From Pseudomonadota bacterium (GTDB taxonomy: Bacteria > SAR324 > XYD2-FULL-50-16 > JAHJRI01), in NCBI GenBank assembly GCA_022360105.1, contig JAKSDL010000622.1:1-16604 (forward strand): a stretch of 16,604 bases of DNA, read 5' to 3'. The position numbers were made by a program, and so were the translations under genes. The notes under the pieces are model-generated. The model was not told where the DNA came from and did not search any database. It saw nothing but the letters and a program-made list of their open reading frames with translations. Positions 14,964-16,604 of the stretch are shown here, piece after piece. Every line of letters starts with the position of its first letter. Within the stretch, counting starts at the first letter, position 1.

Positions 14964-16106
14964 ATGGGAGTTTTAAATTATACAAAAGCACACAATGCAT
15001 TTCGAGAAAGACTGAAAGATTTTATCGCCAAAGAAATCACACCTTTTGCGGACCAATGGGAAGCGGATAAGATCGTGCCAAAAGAAGCCTGGAAGAAAAT
15101 GGGCAAGGCAGGATTTTTGGCGACCGAAGTTTCCGAGGAATATGGCGGGCCGGGACTTGATTTTCTTTATTCGGTCATTGTCTCGGAGGAAATGATTGCA
15201 TCCGGGCAAACCGGTTTGGCAGCTGGACTTCACAGCGATATTATCGTCCCTTACATTGAGTCTTTCGGTTCTGAGGAAATAAAGAAGAAATTTCTCCCGG
15301 GTTGCGCTTCCGGAGATATTATCACGGCAGTTGCCATGACTGAGCCTGGCGCCGGAAGTGATTTGGCTTCTTTAGAAACAACTGCTGTTGAAGAAGGCAA
15401 CGAGGTTGTTCTGAACGGGACCAAAACCTTCATTTCCAATGGCATTAACTGTGATTTGGTTATTGTCGCTGCCACAAATCCCGAAATTGAAGACAAACAT
15501 AACGCTATTTCGCTTTATCTGGTTGAAGACGGTACACCCGGATTTACCAGGGGAAAGCATTTGGAAAAAATGGGAATGTACAGTCAGGACACGGCGGAAT
15601 TGTTCTTTTCGGATTGTCGAATTCCCAAATCAAACATGCTGGGAGAGAAGGGAACCGGTTTTTTAATGCTGATGCAAAAACTTCAGCAGGAAAGGTTGGT
15701 CAGTGCCATCAGCAATGTTAAAGCTGCTGAATTGATCCTGGAAGAAGCTGTTGAGTTCTGTAAAAACAATACTCTAAACGGGAAACCTATATCAAAACAT
15801 CAGGCGATAAAGTTCACCCTGGCTGAATTGGCAACCGAGGTTAAACTTAATCGGGCCTTGCTGGATCAGGTTATCTTAGGGCATATGCAAGGCGATAATG
15901 TCATTTCCGAAACCATGATGATTAAATACTCCAGTTCCGAAATGGCCAATCAGCTTGTCGACAGGGTCCTTGATCTTTTCGGAGAATACGGTATTCAAGA
16001 AGAAAACCTGATATCGCGACATTTCAGAGATTTACGTATCGTGACCATCTTTGCCGGAACGACTGAAGTTATGAAAACGATCATCGCACAATCCATGGGA
16101 TTGTGA
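14964..16106 (+). CDS. Acyl-CoA dehydrogenase, long-chain/isovaleryl-like active site
   Basis: This 380-aa FAD-dependent acyl-CoA dehydrogenase passes electrons to an electron-transfer flavoprotein in known relatives. The flavin signature AMTEPGAGSD is at 124-133. The MCAD-type catalytic glutamate position near the C-terminus is alanine (A364 in FAGTTEVM), while E243 in QQERL occupies the alternative position used by long-chain and isovaleryl-CoA dehydrogenases, so it should still be active. The C-terminal segment is closest in feel to the LCAD motif GGTNEIMKELI. The ATG at 14964 follows TAGGAG at 6-bp spacing. That box overlaps the stop codon of the preceding dehydrogenase (8-bp gap), implying translational coupling. 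With the MaoC hydratase it supplies the first two beta-oxidation steps; no thiolase or 3-hydroxyacyl-CoA dehydrogenase is in the window. Confidence 0.95.
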   Translation: MGVLNYTKAHNAFRERLKDFIAKEITPFADQWEADKIVPKEAWKKMGKAGFLATEVSEEYGGPGLDFLYSVIVSEEMIASGQTGLAAGLHSDIIVPYIESFGSEEIKKKFLPGCASGDIITAVAMTEPGAGSDLASLETTAVEEGNEVVLNGTKTFISNGINCDLVIVAATNPEIEDKHNAISLYLVEDGTPGFTRGKHLEKMGMYSQDTAELFFSDCRIPKSNMLGEKGTGFLMLMQKLQQERLVSAISNVKAAELILEEAVEFCKNNTLNGKPISKHQAIKFTLAELATEVKLNRALLDQVILGHMQGDNVISETMMIKYSSSEMANQLVDRVLDLFGEYGIQEENLISRHFRDLRIVTIFAGTTEVMKTIIAQSMGL

Positions 16107-16207
16107 TTTTTGAGACTGTGTGATTTATCGATAGCAAACCGTCCGACTCAATGAAAAATGTGGCTCAGGAGGCAATTCAGCATATTTTGTAATTATAAAT
16201 TTTGTAA

Positions 16208-16233
16208 GTCATGCCGGACTTGATCCGGCATCC
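16208..16233 (+). repeat. Extragenic palindromic repeat, copy 1
   Basis: The core at 16211-16231 is a perfect hairpin: ATGCCGGA and TCCGGCAT pair as eight bases over the loop CTTGA. The flanking GTC and CC match the widespread 'GTCATnCCGG...CCGG...ATCC' intergenic repeats seen in several proteobacterial and related genomes. It matches copy 2 at 20 of 26 positions. Confidence 0.75.
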
Positions 16234-16368
16234 AAAAACCAGCTAACCAGCAACGTCCGTTTAGATTCCCGGTCAACAGACTCTCTCACACTTATCACCC
16301 CGGATACTCAGTCAAGCTGAGCACAGGCTTGATTCGAGATGTATTAATTATTTTAATTAGTTGTAGAT

Positions 16369-16394
16369 GGATTTCGGGTCAGGCCCGGAATGAC
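16369..16394 (-). repeat. Extragenic palindromic repeat, copy 2 (inverted)
   Basis: On the minus strand this begins GTCATTCCGGG and ends CCCGAAATCC. It is the same repeat as copy 1 in opposite orientation, with six differences, and its own hairpin is slightly decayed. Together the two copies bracket a 187-bp segment, giving it a MITE-like outline. No target-site duplication is evident. Confidence 0.7.
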
Positions 16395-16548
16395 TTGTAT
16401 TCATATGAATCTTTTTTACTTAATCCCACAATTCATAACCTCAACTGCAATTCAGTTCCTAAGTGTTTCCATACCGTCATAGCTTCTGATATAAATATAT
16501 AATCTTGTAAATGAAGCAATGAGACAATTATCTATACTTCCCCTTAAA

Positions 16549-16604
16549 ATGGCAGCAAGAGTTATTATTGATACAGATCCGGGAGTGGATGATGCGATGG
16601 CTAT
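16549..16604 (+). CDS. Nucleoside hydrolase (IUNH family), N-terminal fragment cut by the window edge
   Basis: Only 18 complete codons are present. They contain IIDTDPGVDDAMA, the N-terminal calcium-binding aspartate motif (DTDPGxDDA) that is diagnostic for inosine-uridine nucleoside N-ribohydrolases. These enzymes split nucleosides into base and ribose. The ATG at 16549 gives the typical short N-terminus before the first strand. An in-frame ATG at 16519 would add ten residues. Neither has a strong ribosome binding site. The remainder of the gene lies beyond the right edge, so completeness cannot be judged. Confidence 0.85.
   Translation, partial: MAARVIIDTDPGVDDAMA

Larger units (their letters stand above)
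16107..16548. other. Intergenic region carrying extragenic palindromic repeats
   Basis: This 442-bp stretch between the acyl-CoA operon and the nucleoside hydrolase has no open frame worth calling. Its core (16208-16394) is bounded by two inverted copies of a 26-bp palindromic repeat and contains a further small hairpin, CTCAG-TCAAG-CTGAG, at 16307-16321. No T-run follows any of these hairpins, so none is a standard intrinsic terminator, though they could still protect or end the upstream transcript. Confidence 0.6.

Noticed and set aside
16208..16394. CRISPR array or insertion sequence
   Set aside because: There are only two diverged, inverted repeats without regular spacers, and no transposase or cas gene nearby.

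Overview
The window looks like chromosomal DNA from a Gram-negative-type, signalling-rich bacterium with roughly 40-45% GC. The mix of a chemotaxis array with a double-HPt CheA, RsbU/RsbW-type partner-switching domains, acyl-CoA dehydrogenases beside a MaoC-type hydratase, and dispersed 'GTCATnCCGG...' palindromic repeats would fit a Desulfobacterota-like lineage or a related candidate phylum. No rRNA or other phylogenetic marker is present, so this placement is an inference only.

Region 1 (1-2437, + strand): a consensus-like sigma70 promoter drives one large regulator. Its architecture is receiver, RsbW/SpoIIAB-like ATPase, receiver, coiled coil, then PP2C/SpoIIE phosphatase. Region 2 (2451-9681, - strand) converges on it with only 13 bp between stop codons. 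It is a compact six-gene signalling operon, in transcription order: hybrid histidine kinase, an unrecognised 184-aa helical protein, CheA, CheR, CheB and a single-domain STAS protein (anti-anti-sigma factor type). The STAS protein carries the usual phosphorylatable serine and is the natural substrate for the kinase and phosphatase halves of the convergent regulator. The locus therefore looks like a chemosensory array joined to a Ser/Thr partner switch. No CheY, CheW or MCP gene is in the window.

Region 3 (about 9682-12223, - strand): a 471-bp gap holds a candidate promoter for the che operon and a candidate terminator for the gene upstream. Then come a cyclic-nucleotide-binding-domain protein whose last residues resemble the CheY-binding peptide of FliM, and a patatin-like phospholipase. 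Region 4 (12224-12951) is an A+T-rich divergent intergenic stretch with a perfect 16-bp palindrome next to a TTGACA box, a candidate operator.

Region 5 (12952-16106, + strand): a tight three-gene fatty-acyl-CoA operon (MaoC/hydratase-2-type enoyl-CoA hydratase and two acyl-CoA dehydrogenases) with strong ribosome binding sites and gaps of 15 and 8 bp. Region 6 (16107-16604): a non-coding stretch with inverted copies of an extragenic palindromic repeat, then the first codons of a nucleoside hydrolase that runs off the right edge. I see no tRNA, rRNA, CRISPR array, insertion sequence or phage gene.
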